The notes under the pieces were generated by a model. The model had not been told where the DNA came from. It worked only from the letters and a program-made list of their open reading frames with translations, and did not search any database. Positions 51,369 to 59,210 of a stretch of DNA of 64,000 bases are shown here, piece after piece. Numbering within the stretch: the first letter of the stretch is position 1; each line of letters opens with the position of its first letter. This stretch comes from Rhodoblastus acidophilus (GTDB lineage: Bacteria; Pseudomonadota; Alphaproteobacteria; Rhizobiales; Beijerinckiaceae). The stretch lies in NCBI RefSeq assembly GCF_025961575.1, contig NZ_JAOQNX010000008.1, positions 62,001 to 126,000 on the forward strand. Reading direction: 5' to 3'. The translations under genes and the position numbers were made by a program.

Positions 51369-51420
51369 TGGCGCACCCGACAGGATTCGAACCTGTGACC
51401 TCTGCCTTCGGAGGGCAGAC
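51369..51420 (-). other. tRNA-Arg(CCG) 3' fragment: probable att site of the island
   Basis: On the minus strand the sequence runs from the anticodon stem-loop (CTGCC-CTCCGAA-GGCAG, anticodon CCG at 51409-51411) through a variable loop and a perfect T arm (ACAGG-TTCGAAT-CCTGT) to the CCA end at 51369-51371. The D arm and 5' acceptor strand are missing: 5' of the fragment the sequence becomes unrelated. A tyrosine integrase gene begins 164 bp further on. This is the usual direct-repeat copy left by integration into a tRNA 3' end; the intact tRNA should mark the other island end. Confidence 0.85.
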
Positions 51421-51583
51421 GTTAGATGTTTCCCAGAGATTGCTGTCTGTTTCTACATTGCTATATATAACTGTTATTAAACGAATTATCATCCTTCGTT
51501 TGGTTTCTAATGTTTGCCGGTGTATTCCAATTTTTCCCATCTCATGGTGAGATATTGGTGAGTAAGCGCTTGGAGTCGTCAAA

Positions 51584-52894
51584 ATGCCAAAACTCACCCT
51601 GTCGGTCGTCAAAGCGGCGGCGCCTCGTGAAAAGCAATATACGATTTGGTGCAGCGAACTCGCTGGCTTTGGGGTTTACATCCTACCCACAGGAAAGCGC
51701 ACTTATTTCGTCGATTACCGCAATGCCGACGGCGTGCGTCATAGGATCACGATAGGTCGGCACGGAAAGATAACCACAGAAGAGGCTCGCAAGCTGGCCA
51801 TAGGCGCCCTCGGCCGGACCGTGCATGGCGAAGACCCTGCACAGGACCGCACCGCCCGCCGAAAAGCGATCACCGTCGATCAGCTGTGTGATGATTATTT
51901 AGCGGCAGCGGAAAAAGGCCTCATCCTTGGGAAGAAAGAACGCCCAAAGAAGCCGTCGACGCTCGCCACTGACCGTGGGCGGATTGAGCGTCACATAAGG
52001 CCACTGCTAGGCCGGAAACTCGTCAAAGATGTCGTCCCTGCCGATATCGTTAGGTTTATATCAGACGTTTCACTCGGAAAAACCGCTGTGGTTGAAAAGA
52101 CCAACAAGTTGCGGGGAAAAGCGGTCGTGGAAGGCGGTCGCGGCACCGCAACGCGGACCGTGGGGTTGCTGGGCGGAATTATGTCGTACGCCGTCGAGAA
52201 CGGCGTCATCAGCCACAATCCGGTGACCGGCGTAAAGCGGCCGGCTTACAAGGAACGTGATCGCCGACTTTCTCCCGAGGAGTTTCAAAAGCTCGGCGCG
52301 GCCCTGCGCGCGGCGAAGAAAGAAGGCGAAATCTGGCAAGCCGTCCTCGGCGTTCAATTGCTCGCCCTCACAGGCGCCCGCTTTGAAGATATCGAGACCT
52401 TGAAATGGGCGGAGGTTGACGAAGGCGAGAATTGCTTCCGCCTCGACGACAGTAAAGAGGGGGCATCAGTGCGACCGATCGGCGAGCCAGTGTTCAGCTT
52501 GCTCGGAACAATTGATCGAAGCAAGGATGCCATCTTCGTACTTCCCGCAGCCCGCAAGAAGGATGGCCACTACGGCGGACTGGATGGTGCTGTGGAAAGA
52601 ATTATGCAACGAGCCGGTTTCTCGGACGTCACCGCTCACACTTTACGACACTCCTACGCCTCAGTAGCAGGCGATTTGGGTTACGCAGAAGCCACGATTG
52701 CTGCGATGGTGGGTCATGCAAAAGGCTCAGTAACCAGCAAATATATTCATCACCTCGATTCCGTGCTCGTCGCCGCTGCCGATAACGTCGCGAAAACAAT
52801 CGCTGGCTATATGAGCGGGGAGTTAGCGACTGAGAAATCGCTTCGTCGTCGCCACGGCCGGGCACACGAAGCCCATCAACCGAAATCGAGTTAA
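51584..52894 (+). CDS. Tyrosine site-specific integrase of the island
   Basis: 436 residues. The N-terminal DUF4102-like arm-binding part reads WCSELAGFGVYILPTGKRTYFVDYRNADGVRHRITIGRHGKITTEEARKLA. The core-binding SAM-like domain follows (ITVDQLCDDYLAAAEKG). The catalytic domain has Arg in LTGARFEDIETLKWAEVD, the HxxR motif HTLRHSYAS, and a final Tyr near SKYIHHLD. It is next to the tRNA-Arg fragment, as expected for the enzyme that integrated the element. It resembles the integrase remnant at 16836, so the same integrase type has visited this genome region twice. Confidence 0.93.
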   Translation: MPKLTLSVVKAAAPREKQYTIWCSELAGFGVYILPTGKRTYFVDYRNADGVRHRITIGRHGKITTEEARKLAIGALGRTVHGEDPAQDRTARRKAITVDQLCDDYLAAAEKGLILGKKERPKKPSTLATDRGRIERHIRPLLGRKLVKDVVPADIVRFISDVSLGKTAVVEKTNKLRGKAVVEGGRGTATRTVGLLGGIMSYAVENGVISHNPVTGVKRPAYKERDRRLSPEEFQKLGAALRAAKKEGEIWQAVLGVQLLALTGARFEDIETLKWAEVDEGENCFRLDDSKEGASVRPIGEPVFSLLGTIDRSKDAIFVLPAARKKDGHYGGLDGAVERIMQRAGFSDVTAHTLRHSYASVAGDLGYAEATIAAMVGHAKGSVTSKYIHHLDSVLVAAADNVAKTIAGYMSGELATEKSLRRRHGRAHEAHQPKSS

Positions 52895-52898
52895 GCAG

Positions 52899-53747
52899 AT
52901 GTTTGACATCAAGGAAAATCAACCGCTGATCCTTGAACGCAAGCCTGATTGGGTCGAGCTTCGCCGCGCGCCGTTTTTATTTCGTGCTATGAAATTGCAT
53001 TACCCACATGGGTTTGGCGAGGCTGGGCCTTTGGCCGACTTTGAAAAACGCCTTTACCAATCCGGCGCCTCCTTCGCTGAAATTGACCCCGACGAGGGGT
53101 TATTCGTGATCGACGCGTGGGAGTGTGAACCGCAAGACTCAGATTATGTGCTCGACCTCATGGTCGATTGCGGGGATCTGGACGCCGCCGCCGGAGCACG
53201 GTTGCGTAAGGAAATGCCGTCCATCTGGCATGAGATGTACTGTGAGTTCCTGAATGCGCTACAAAGCGGACAGGCGCGGCTTTTCGCCCGTACCGGCTCA
53301 GTCGCCAACACTGCCTTCGTCGAAATCCCGCCGGATGACACCAGAGGATTGATGGTGACGAGTTGGGATGACGGTAGAGCGTCGACAGCAGATGGCGAGG
53401 CCCTCCGGTCGGTTTATGTAGCAGGTCCAAAAAGCGGGCGAATTTCAGCCCCGCCGCGTCTTTCGAAAAGCTCCGACATCGAACGGGAACTAGTTAGCCG
53501 TCGAGCATCTGAGGCTGGAAAGAAGAGTGGAGAAAGACGGAGAGCGAACCGCCTTTGGGTCAAAATCGTAGAGGAATTTGCTCGAGAGATTCGAGAGAAG
53601 CAACCTTCTCTCTCACAATCCAAACTGGCAGAAGAGATTGCGGTTTTTTGGAAGTCAGAAGAAATAAAATGCCCAGGCCATGACACGCTTGTTAATCATA
53701 TCGCATGGATGGAAAAGACAGGGCAGCTGCCAAAAGCCACGCGCTGA
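52899..53747 (+). CDS. Hypothetical protein downstream of integrase
   Basis: 282 residues, starting 4 bp after the integrase stop and probably co-transcribed. The N-terminal half is acidic with aromatic residues (DEGLFVIDAWECEPQDSDYV). The C-terminal 90 residues are basic and helical (SRRASEAGKKSGERRRANRLWVKIVEEFAREIREKQPSLSQSKLAEEIAVFW), with a helix-turn-helix-like LSQSKLAEEIAVFWKSEEIKCPGHDTLVNHI. It may bind DNA, for example as an accessory factor of the element. I do not recognise the family. Confidence 0.7.
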   Translation: MFDIKENQPLILERKPDWVELRRAPFLFRAMKLHYPHGFGEAGPLADFEKRLYQSGASFAEIDPDEGLFVIDAWECEPQDSDYVLDLMVDCGDLDAAAGARLRKEMPSIWHEMYCEFLNALQSGQARLFARTGSVANTAFVEIPPDDTRGLMVTSWDDGRASTADGEALRSVYVAGPKSGRISAPPRLSKSSDIERELVSRRASEAGKKSGERRRANRLWVKIVEEFAREIREKQPSLSQSKLAEEIAVFWKSEEIKCPGHDTLVNHIAWMEKTGQLPKATR

Positions 53748-54199
53748 CCACAACGCTATGCGTGTCAATCGGCTCCCAATTTTGACCCCGGATCGGCGTC
53801 CAACATTGTGATCTCTTTGTACAGCGCCGTAGCGGGAGCGCTGGCCGAGACGTTGGCGCGCCGGAAGAGCGAGGTGCGCGCTATCAACACTGTGGCCGCG
53901 CGCCCCGTAGGTAAGCGCCGCAGCGAAAGCCCAGGGGGAGGCCAAGCTGTTTTCCCGCAAAGCGCAAAAGGCCAGTTTCACCAGATCGGCGCGCGTCGAT
54001 TGAACGGCACCGCACGCTTGAGTATGAGGTTTTCCGGACCGCAGTTAAGTGCGCCTAAGTGCGCCAAGACATCGTTCATCATATGTTCGATGACACCATG
54101 CTCTTGACGTCTGGCAAATCTGCGTTACGTTTCCACGGTAGAACGGAGGTCGTGATGCATCGCGATATTCCTTGGACTTAAGCACAAGTTCGATAATAT
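53748..54199. other. Gene-poor stretch with a probable IS21-family end
   Basis: About 450 bp without a convincing gene. Near the left end, TCCCAATTTTGACCCC (around 53771-53786) followed by GGCGTCCAACATTG resembles the repeated terminal sequences of IS21-like elements, as I recall them. The following 300 bp are open in some frames but show no recognisable protein, start signal or consistent coding pattern. Confidence 0.4.
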
Positions 54200-54223
54200 G
54201 GCCCCCAACTAGCGTTGGGGGCC
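54200..54223. terminator. Perfect 10-bp stem-loop
   Basis: GGCCCCCAAC (54200-54209), loop TAGC, GTTGGGGGCC (54214-54223). It precedes, and partly overlaps, the most upstream possible start of the DUF4760-like gene. It could insulate that gene from upstream transcription or hide its start codon. The T-run TTTTTTT at 54239-54247 is too distant to be part of it. Confidence 0.5.
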
Positions 54224-54940
54224 ACCTTGCTTTCAGACCTTTTTTTTAACGTCGTTGGAGTGCCGTTTGACAAATTGCAAACACAACAAGCAGCTGTTAT
54301 ATCGTCTTTAGTGGTAATAATAGGCTGGTACATTGCAAGACTCAGCCAGATTAAAAGCGATCGCGTCAAGAACACAATGGCTTTCGTTGACTTTCTTCGT
54401 TCAGAAGAAGTTGCGAACTACCGTAAGGCCATTTCTAAAAAAGTAAACACAAGAGGCGCATTTTCGCTTTTTGATAGCGAAACGAGACAACCGCTCATGA
54501 GAATACTCGAGATAATTGAGTATACGTGCGCATCTATTTCAACTGGTCTGATTTCAGAAAGCTACATATATAGCGTTCAAAAAACCCTCATACATTCATT
54601 GTTTATATCTTCATCAAAAATGACTCACAACATGAGAGTTTTTCGTGGATCCAATACAATCTATGAGAACATTGAGGCTTTTTACATCAGAACGGTATTC
54701 TACAGGCATAATTTTGCTATTGCAATAATAGACGCTATTTTTGGCCGTCCTCTTTATGGGCTGTCATTGACGTTGTTTAGGTTTGAGTACAAATTTTTAT
54801 CAAAATTGTATAACCTCAACGATAATTATTTACTCGAGGATTGGAATAGGATTAAGAAATATTATAATGAGTGGAATAATTTTGTAAGATTTGTATTATT
54901 TTTGCTATGTGTTGTTTTTATTTTTTATGGATATAGATGA
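54215..54940 (+). CDS. AT-rich membrane protein, DUF4760-like
   Basis: Up to 241 residues. A hydrophobic helix (AAVISSLVVIIGWYIARL) is followed by a cytoplasmic helical domain with MAFVDFLRSEEVANYRKAISKKV and RILEIIEYTCASIS, then a C-terminal helix (FVRFVLFLLCVVFIFYGYR). The order, a membrane helix then a charged helical domain with early Asn/Arg-rich motifs, resembles DUF4760 proteins. No ATG precedes the first helix; TTG codons at 54215 or 54224 are possible. Base composition is far more AT-rich than everything around it, a sign of recent transfer. Small membrane proteins of this kind are frequent in phage-defence cargo, but no function is shown here. Confidence 0.6.
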   Translation: MGATLLSDLFFNVVGVPFDKLQTQQAAVISSLVVIIGWYIARLSQIKSDRVKNTMAFVDFLRSEEVANYRKAISKKVNTRGAFSLFDSETRQPLMRILEIIEYTCASISTGLISESYIYSVQKTLIHSLFISSSKMTHNMRVFRGSNTIYENIEAFYIRTVFYRHNFAIAIIDAIFGRPLYGLSLTLFRFEYKFLSKLYNLNDNYLLEDWNRIKKYYNEWNNFVRFVLFLLCVVFIFYGYR

Positions 54941-55349
54941 TTTCATTTTCTGAGATTAATTGCGGTCAGCACCTCCTCTGAGGTGTAAGTAGAAGCTTTG
55001 CGCTGACTGCATCGCCCGATGCGGTACTTTTCCCATATGAGCAGCCACTTAACGGAAAGGTTCGGCTGCTCGTCGAACCCCTAAAACCGCGCCATCTTGC
55101 GCGAACTGCCTCCTTGCGGAGATGCTTGCGCGTTGCGGGATGATTGATCTTTCAAAATCAGCGAAAGCCTCTGTAATTGAATAACGCAAGCGCTCCTGGG
55201 GGGGCGGTCACAACGGTCACCAACTGATCTATAACGAGCTGGTTCAGGTGGTCGCATGAACCAGTTCGCTCAATCGTAATACTCTCACGTTTCCTTCAGT
55301 GTTCCTGCGGTTGGCGAGGTTTTCTCGTCACTTAACCAAGGGAAATTTT
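54941..55349. other. Regulatory or replication-type intergenic region
   Basis: About 400 bp without a gene. It has several short inverted repeats (for example TGGTTCA...TGAACCA around 55240-55264 and CATCG-CC-CGATG near 55011) and mixed base composition. It lies directly upstream of the small-gene module ending in the DUF3987 protein, so it probably contains that operon's promoter and control sites. Confidence 0.45.
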
Positions 55350-55595
55350 ATGAACAACCTTAAATACCTCCGCCGCAAGCAGGCGGGCGAATACCTCAAA
55401 AGCAAATATGGATTCGGCGCTGCCAAGACGCTCGCCAAGCTCGCCGTTGTCGGCGGCGGCCCCGAAATTTGCTATGCAGGATCGCGCACTCCGCTCTATC
55501 GCCTGGACGCACTGGACGCTTGGGCCAGCGGACGCATCAGCGGCCCGGTCCGCAACACCTCCGAACGCGACGCAGCGCCGGAGGCGTCCGAATAA
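55350..55595 (+). CDS. Small DNA-binding protein (excisionase/AlpA-like position)
   Basis: 81 residues: MNNLKYLRRKQAGEYLKSKY, then a segment ending LYRLDALDAWA. This is the MerR-type winged helix used by excisionases and AlpA-like regulators, in which LRRKQAGEYL forms the first helix-turn-helix and LYRLDALDAWA the conserved end of the domain. AAGGGA precedes the ATG. It is the first gene of a tight four-gene module (the next start overlaps its stop as TAATG). Likely role: regulation or excision of the element. Confidence 0.75.
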   Translation: MNNLKYLRRKQAGEYLKSKYGFGAAKTLAKLAVVGGGPEICYAGSRTPLYRLDALDAWASGRISGPVRNTSERDAAPEASE

Positions 55596-55798
55596 TGGAG
55601 CAAGAGAAACAGAACCCGGCCGCATTTGCCGATGCTGGCCGGGCTCCGATGCTGATCTGCTTGGCGGCGATCGCTTCGGAGGATACTTCGGACTCCCTCA
55701 TTTCGCAACACTTGCGTCGCCGTTTCGGGCTCTCGGCCGAATTGGCCGAAATCGTCCGTCACCTCGCGGGCCTCGGTCCGAAGGAGGCGTCCAAATGA
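55595..55798 (+). CDS. Small hypothetical protein in replication-type module
   Basis: 67 residues (MEQEKQNPAAFADAGRAPML at the start, LISQHLRRRFGLSAELAEIV in the second half). Its ATG overlaps the previous stop and its own stop overlaps the next ATG, so translation is coupled on both sides. The C-terminal part looks like a small helical, possibly DNA-binding unit. No family recognised. Confidence 0.65.
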   Translation: MEQEKQNPAAFADAGRAPMLICLAAIASEDTSDSLISQHLRRRFGLSAELAEIVRHLAGLGPKEASK

Positions 55799-56013
55799 GC
55801 GAAGCGCCCAAAATCGATAAAGTTGTGGCGTTGCACTTGGCGGGCGATGCCATCGCGGACGCCGCCCGCATGATCGCGGTTAATGGCTTGATGGCGGAAA
55901 GCGCCGCCCGTCGCGGCGACGGCGAAGAGGCGTTCGCGCGTCTCCGTGTCGTTTCCGATGCGCTTGAGGAAGCACGCGATATCGTGCGTCTGGCCGGGAG
56001 GATTGCCAAATGA
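55795..56013 (+). CDS. Small helical hypothetical protein in replication-type module
   Basis: 72 residues, almost entirely helical (HLAGDAIADAARMIAVNGLM and FARLRVVSDALEEARDIVRL). It overlaps both neighbours by ATGA. Nothing indicates a membrane or enzyme function. Its conserved coupling with the DUF3987 gene suggests a partner role. Confidence 0.65.
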   Translation: MSEAPKIDKVVALHLAGDAIADAARMIAVNGLMAESAARRGDGEEAFARLRVVSDALEEARDIVRLAGRIAK

Positions 56014-57563
56014 GCATTCCTCCCGTTGATTACGCTGACTGGTCTCCAGATCAGCGCAATGCGTGGTGGGCCGAAGAAAGCCGCACCAATCAGCACGATT
56101 CCAGCGACGCCCCTAAAGCGTCGCGGTGGACTTCGGAGCCTTTACCGCTTGGGGTGCCTCAAATCAAAGCGAGGCCTTATCCGATTTCGACGCTCGGCGA
56201 GGTGATGGCGAGCGCGGCGGAGAGCATCGCCAGAAAGTTTCAGTGCCCACCGGAGATGGCAGCGCAATCCGTGCTCGCCGTAGGCTCACTTGCGGCGCAG
56301 CGGCTCGCGGACGTGCGTCTGCCCTATGGGCAGACGCGCCCTTTGAGCCTGTTTTTTGTGACGATCGCGGCTTCGGGCGACCGCAAGACGACCGTCGATA
56401 TCGCAGCCCTGGCGCCGGCCCGGGAGCATGAGGAGTTGCTGAAAAAAGATTACACGGCCGCCTTTAAGGCCTGGAAAATCTCCAATGCCGCGTGGACTGC
56501 GCAGCATAAGAAAATCGAGAATGACAAGGTGCTCGACAAGGAGCAACGCATGGAAGAGCTTGCGGCGCTCGGTGACGCTCCGGTTGAACCCATCAAGCCC
56601 TTGCTGACGGCGCCAGAGCCCACGGTGGAAGCTCTGGCCAAGCATTGGCCCGTTTTGCCCGGAGGGCTGGGGTTGTTCAGCGCCGAGGGTGGCCAAATGA
56701 CAGGCGGCCACGGATTCAGTGTGGATCAACGCTTGAAAACAGCTGCGGCGCTTTCGCAGCTTTGGGATGGTGGCGGCATGCGTCGTTTCCGCGCGGGCGA
56801 CCCTCTGAGCGACCTGCGGGGCCGACGCCTTGCCATGCACATGATGGTGCAACCGGAGGCGGCAGCGACCTTCCTCTCCGAACCGATCCTGCGCGACCAA
56901 GGCTTACTTTCGCGTCTTTGCATTGCGGCGCCGGAGAGTCTCGCTGGGACCCGATTGTGGAAAGAGTCGACGGAGGAAATCGAGGCCGCAATCCACCGTT
57001 ATTCCGCTGTAGTACTCGACCTGCTGGGAAGGCCGGCGCCGGCTGAAAATGAGGCCGGCAACGAACTGACTCCTCGCGTGCTCGAACTTGACGGCGCGGC
57101 CAAGGAGGTCTGGATCGCGTTCCATGATCGCATCGAAAAAGCCATGGGGAAAGAATGCCCCCTCGAGACTTTGACTGACGTGGCAAGCAAAGCGGCGGAA
57201 AATGCGGCGCGCATTGCCGGTGTGTTGACGGTCGTCGAAAACCCGGAGGCTCAGGCCATCGAATCGAAAGCGATGGCGGCGGCCTGCGAATTGATGCTCT
57301 GGTATCTGCTCGAATCTTTGCGTCTTGCGGGCGCTTATCGTCAGACGCCAGGCTTGCGCAACGCCCAAAAACTTCTCGAATGGATTCAGACAAAGCGCAA
57401 AAAGAACGTGACGCGCTCTGAAGTCATGCAATACGGCCCGGCATGCATTCGCCAGAAAGCGGAAGCCGACGCTGCGCTTCTGGTCCTGGAGGAACACGGC
57501 TGGCTCGTTCGCGATGGTGACCGCAAAGGGTCGAAGTGGCGTGTAGTAGATGCGGCGCCGTGA
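56010..57563 (+). CDS. DUF3987 (YfjI-type) replication-associated protein of the island
   Basis: 517 residues. The core matches the DUF3987/YfjI family: MAAQSVLAVGSLAAQRLADVRLP, then SLFFVTIAASGDRKTTVDI (a P-loop-like GDRKTT segment), GGLGLFSAEGGQMTGGHGFS, LSQLWDGGGMRRFRAGDP and LRGRRLAMHMMVQPEAAATFLSEPILRDQGLLSRLCIAAPESLAGTR. A helical and winged-helix tail follows (EVMQYGPACIRQKAEADAALLVLEEHGWLV). Such proteins are carried by phages, plasmids and integrative elements, commonly in place of a primase-helicase, and may assist replication of the excised element. It is the last of four overlapping genes. Confidence 0.85.
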   Translation: MSIPPVDYADWSPDQRNAWWAEESRTNQHDSSDAPKASRWTSEPLPLGVPQIKARPYPISTLGEVMASAAESIARKFQCPPEMAAQSVLAVGSLAAQRLADVRLPYGQTRPLSLFFVTIAASGDRKTTVDIAALAPAREHEELLKKDYTAAFKAWKISNAAWTAQHKKIENDKVLDKEQRMEELAALGDAPVEPIKPLLTAPEPTVEALAKHWPVLPGGLGLFSAEGGQMTGGHGFSVDQRLKTAAALSQLWDGGGMRRFRAGDPLSDLRGRRLAMHMMVQPEAAATFLSEPILRDQGLLSRLCIAAPESLAGTRLWKESTEEIEAAIHRYSAVVLDLLGRPAPAENEAGNELTPRVLELDGAAKEVWIAFHDRIEKAMGKECPLETLTDVASKAAENAARIAGVLTVVENPEAQAIESKAMAAACELMLWYLLESLRLAGAYRQTPGLRNAQKLLEWIQTKRKKNVTRSEVMQYGPACIRQKAEADAALLVLEEHGWLVRDGDRKGSKWRVVDAAP

Positions 57564-57580
57564 GCGGCGCCGCATCTTTT
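57550..57580 (+). terminator. Terminator of the DUF3987 operon
   Basis: ATGCGGCGCC (57550-57559) and GGCGCCGCAT (57566-57575) form a perfect 10-bp stem, loop of 6 containing the stop codon, then TTTT at 57577-57580. Confidence 0.8.
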
Positions 57581-57624
57581 GAGTAACATTTTCCGGGAGG
57601 TTCGCAAAGTGAACCTCCTCATTT

Positions 57625-57683
57625 GCTAATTCTGCTAAACTGCTAAACACATCCGTCGAATTTAGCAGTTTAGCGTCATTAGC
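57625..57683. repeat. Inverted array of GCTAA repeats (iteron-like)
   Basis: Left arm 57625-57647 contains GCTAAT, GCTAAAC and TGCTAAA units. The right arm 57661-57683 is its inverse (TTTAGCA, GTTTAGC, ATTAGC). Twenty of 23 positions are complementary, with a 13-bp spacer. Six GCTAA half sites with inverted symmetry suggest a binding site for an element-encoded protein, such as an origin, an operator or an excision site. It lies between two convergent genes. Confidence 0.75.
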
Positions 57684-57709
57684 AGCCTAGGCACTCCGTA
57701 ACGGCCTTC

Positions 57710-57946
57710 TCAAATATCATACCCGTGGGAGGCGAAAAGCGCGGCCATTCTGTCGCCCTCCCAAGAACCGCGCCGCGTCAAGATCATACTGGCATCGTTG
57801 GCCAACATCTGAAGAAGGGACTCTACCGTCAAGGCGCCGTGGCTCGTGAGACCATCGGAGGCCTTGTCGATCTCGGTGCAATGGTCTGCGAGCTGAGCAA
57901 GCGTTTTAGCTACCTCGACGGAAATCTCGATTGTAATGTTTTTCAT
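57710..57946 (-). CDS. Small hypothetical protein upstream partner of the GCTAA array
   Basis: 78 residues starting MKNITIEISVEVAKTLAQLADHCTEIDKAS and ending RRGSWEGDRMAALFASHGYDI. AGAAAGGAG precedes the ATG at the right spacing, a strong sign of a real gene. The first strand-helix pattern (ITIEISVEVAKTLAQLA) recalls ribbon-helix-helix proteins, but the family is not recognised. It is next to the inverted GCTAA array, so binding there would be a natural hypothesis. Confidence 0.65.
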   Translation of the reverse strand: MKNITIEISVEVAKTLAQLADHCTEIDKASDGLTSHGALTVESLLQMLANDASMILTRRGSWEGDRMAALFASHGYDI

Positions 57947-58060
57947 TTCGTCTCCTTTCTGATCAATCTTGATTAAGTGTCGCAGACCGCGACCACAGTT
58001 GAAAGTCCTTGGGTTTATTTTTCGTTTTGAAAATCGATCGTGCAAGATGCTTGAAAACCT

Positions 58061-58939
58061 TCAAACGCATTTCCCTGCCAAATAATTGGCGGCTTGGGAC
58101 GCCTTGGAAGCGGCGGCGAAAATTGCCTTCTTGTCGGCCTTCATGATCCGGAGCCAATCGCTAAGGTATTGCGCGTGGTCGGCGCGCGGCTCGTCCGTCA
58201 CGCCGAGGTCGGCGCATAGAAAGGCCGCTCCAAGCTCGGCAACCAACTCTTCCATCGCGTAGGCCTCATCACCAAAGCGCCTACCCAGCTCGCGATTGCA
58301 GCGGGTAGGTGCGCTCGTCCAGTGGGTCAGTTCGTGCAACAGCGTCGAATAGTAGGACTCGGCGGGGCTACTGGTCGCGGTGCCATTGAAAGCTTCGCGC
58401 GGCGGTAACTGGATGCTGTCGGTCGATCGGCGATAAAAGGCGCGCTCGCCGCCGTGGCTGATCGTCGCGCCGGTGCTGGCGATAAAGCTTTCTGCATGGT
58501 CGATCGGCGTCATGATCGAGGCGGGAGTTTTGATCGTGGGCGTGGTGAAGCCGTCGACCTGCTCGGCGGCAAAGACCGGCGTGGCGCGCGCAAAAAGACG
58601 GGTTTCGGGCTCGTCATTGTTGTCGTCGGCTTCGACCGTGAATTCCTTGTAAAAAACTATGAATGCGGCTTTTTCGCCCTTCCGGACCTGGGCGCCGGCT
58701 TCGGCCCATTGGCGATAGGTGCCCCACAAACCAGAGCTATAGGCGTGCTCGTCAGCGGTCGCCCAAAGGGAAAGGATGTTCACGCCGCAATAGGCTTTTT
58801 TCGACGCGACATTGACGGGTCGGCAAATGTTGCCGGTCGATCGATGCCAAGGCAGCTGAAATTCTCCCGCGCCGCTTTCGATGGCGGCAATCAGCTTGTT
58901 TGTAATGTGCTGGTGGATATCAAAGCGTTGTCCCGGCAT
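58061..58939 (-). CDS. ArdC-family antirestriction protein (ssDNA-binding plus zincin)
   Basis: 292 residues. The N-terminal domain (DIHQHITNKLIAAIESGAGEFQLPWHRSTGNICRPVNVASKKAYCGVNILSLWAT, then WGTYRQWAEAGAQVRKGEKAAFIVFYK) is the ArdC ssDNA-binding domain. The C-terminal domain is a zinc metallopeptidase-like fold with LLHELTHWTSA (HExxH) and EELVAELGAAFLCADLG. Such proteins protect incoming mobile DNA from host restriction. ATG 58939 is chosen by homology; the frame is open further upstream through a palindrome. Gene position in the island supports a role in transfer. Confidence 0.92.
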   Translation of the reverse strand: MPGQRFDIHQHITNKLIAAIESGAGEFQLPWHRSTGNICRPVNVASKKAYCGVNILSLWATADEHAYSSGLWGTYRQWAEAGAQVRKGEKAAFIVFYKEFTVEADDNNDEPETRLFARATPVFAAEQVDGFTTPTIKTPASIMTPIDHAESFIASTGATISHGGERAFYRRSTDSIQLPPREAFNGTATSSPAESYYSTLLHELTHWTSAPTRCNRELGRRFGDEAYAMEELVAELGAAFLCADLGVTDEPRADHAQYLSDWLRIMKADKKAIFAAASKASQAANYLAGKCV

Positions 58940-58960
58940 GGTTTCGGCCTTTGCGTCGGA

Positions 58961-58990
58961 GCAGGGTTGCAGCAGCTGCTGCAACCCTGC
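58961..58990. repeat. Perfect 30-bp palindrome upstream of ardC
   Basis: The half site GCAGGGTTGCAGCAG (58961-58975) is followed immediately by its exact reverse complement to 58990, with no spacer. It starts 22 bp before the ardC start, so it is placed like an operator. A gap of some 220 bp follows, with another palindrome (GAGGGGCGGCGCCCCTC near 59099-59115), up to the resolvase gene. Confidence 0.85.
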
Positions 58991-59210
58991 CCGTCGGCGA
59001 GACCGGGGATCGGAGGGGGCAAGCCAAATCGATGCGGGTGGAGCGGGCGCACAAGCGAAGCGCGGAGCCACGGCCGTGTCGATTTTGCTTGTGGGGAGAG
59101 AGGGGCGGCGCCCCTCGGCTTCCCCTTGACGGCGGCAAACAGGCCGCTCGTGATGAAATGCGCGGCGCCAAATGCGCCGTGCCAACGCCGGCAACCTCGG
59201 CGCTATGCGC

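Noticed and set aside
51369-51445. Complete functional tRNA-Arg
   Set aside because: The D arm and 5' acceptor strand are absent 5' of the anticodon arm, so it is only a 3' fragment.
51369-51550. Short plus-strand frame beginning at the tRNA fragment
   Set aside because: The first residues are the well-known translation artefact of a tRNA T arm; the DNA is better explained as tRNA-Arg.
53655-53981. 108-codon minus-strand frame after the integrase-linked gene
   Set aside because: It overlaps the real gene end and a probable IS terminus and has no start signal or homology.
57625-57683. GCTAA array as a transcription terminator
   Set aside because: The spacer and repeat structure are AT-rich with internal repetition, and a proper terminator already lies at 57550-57580.
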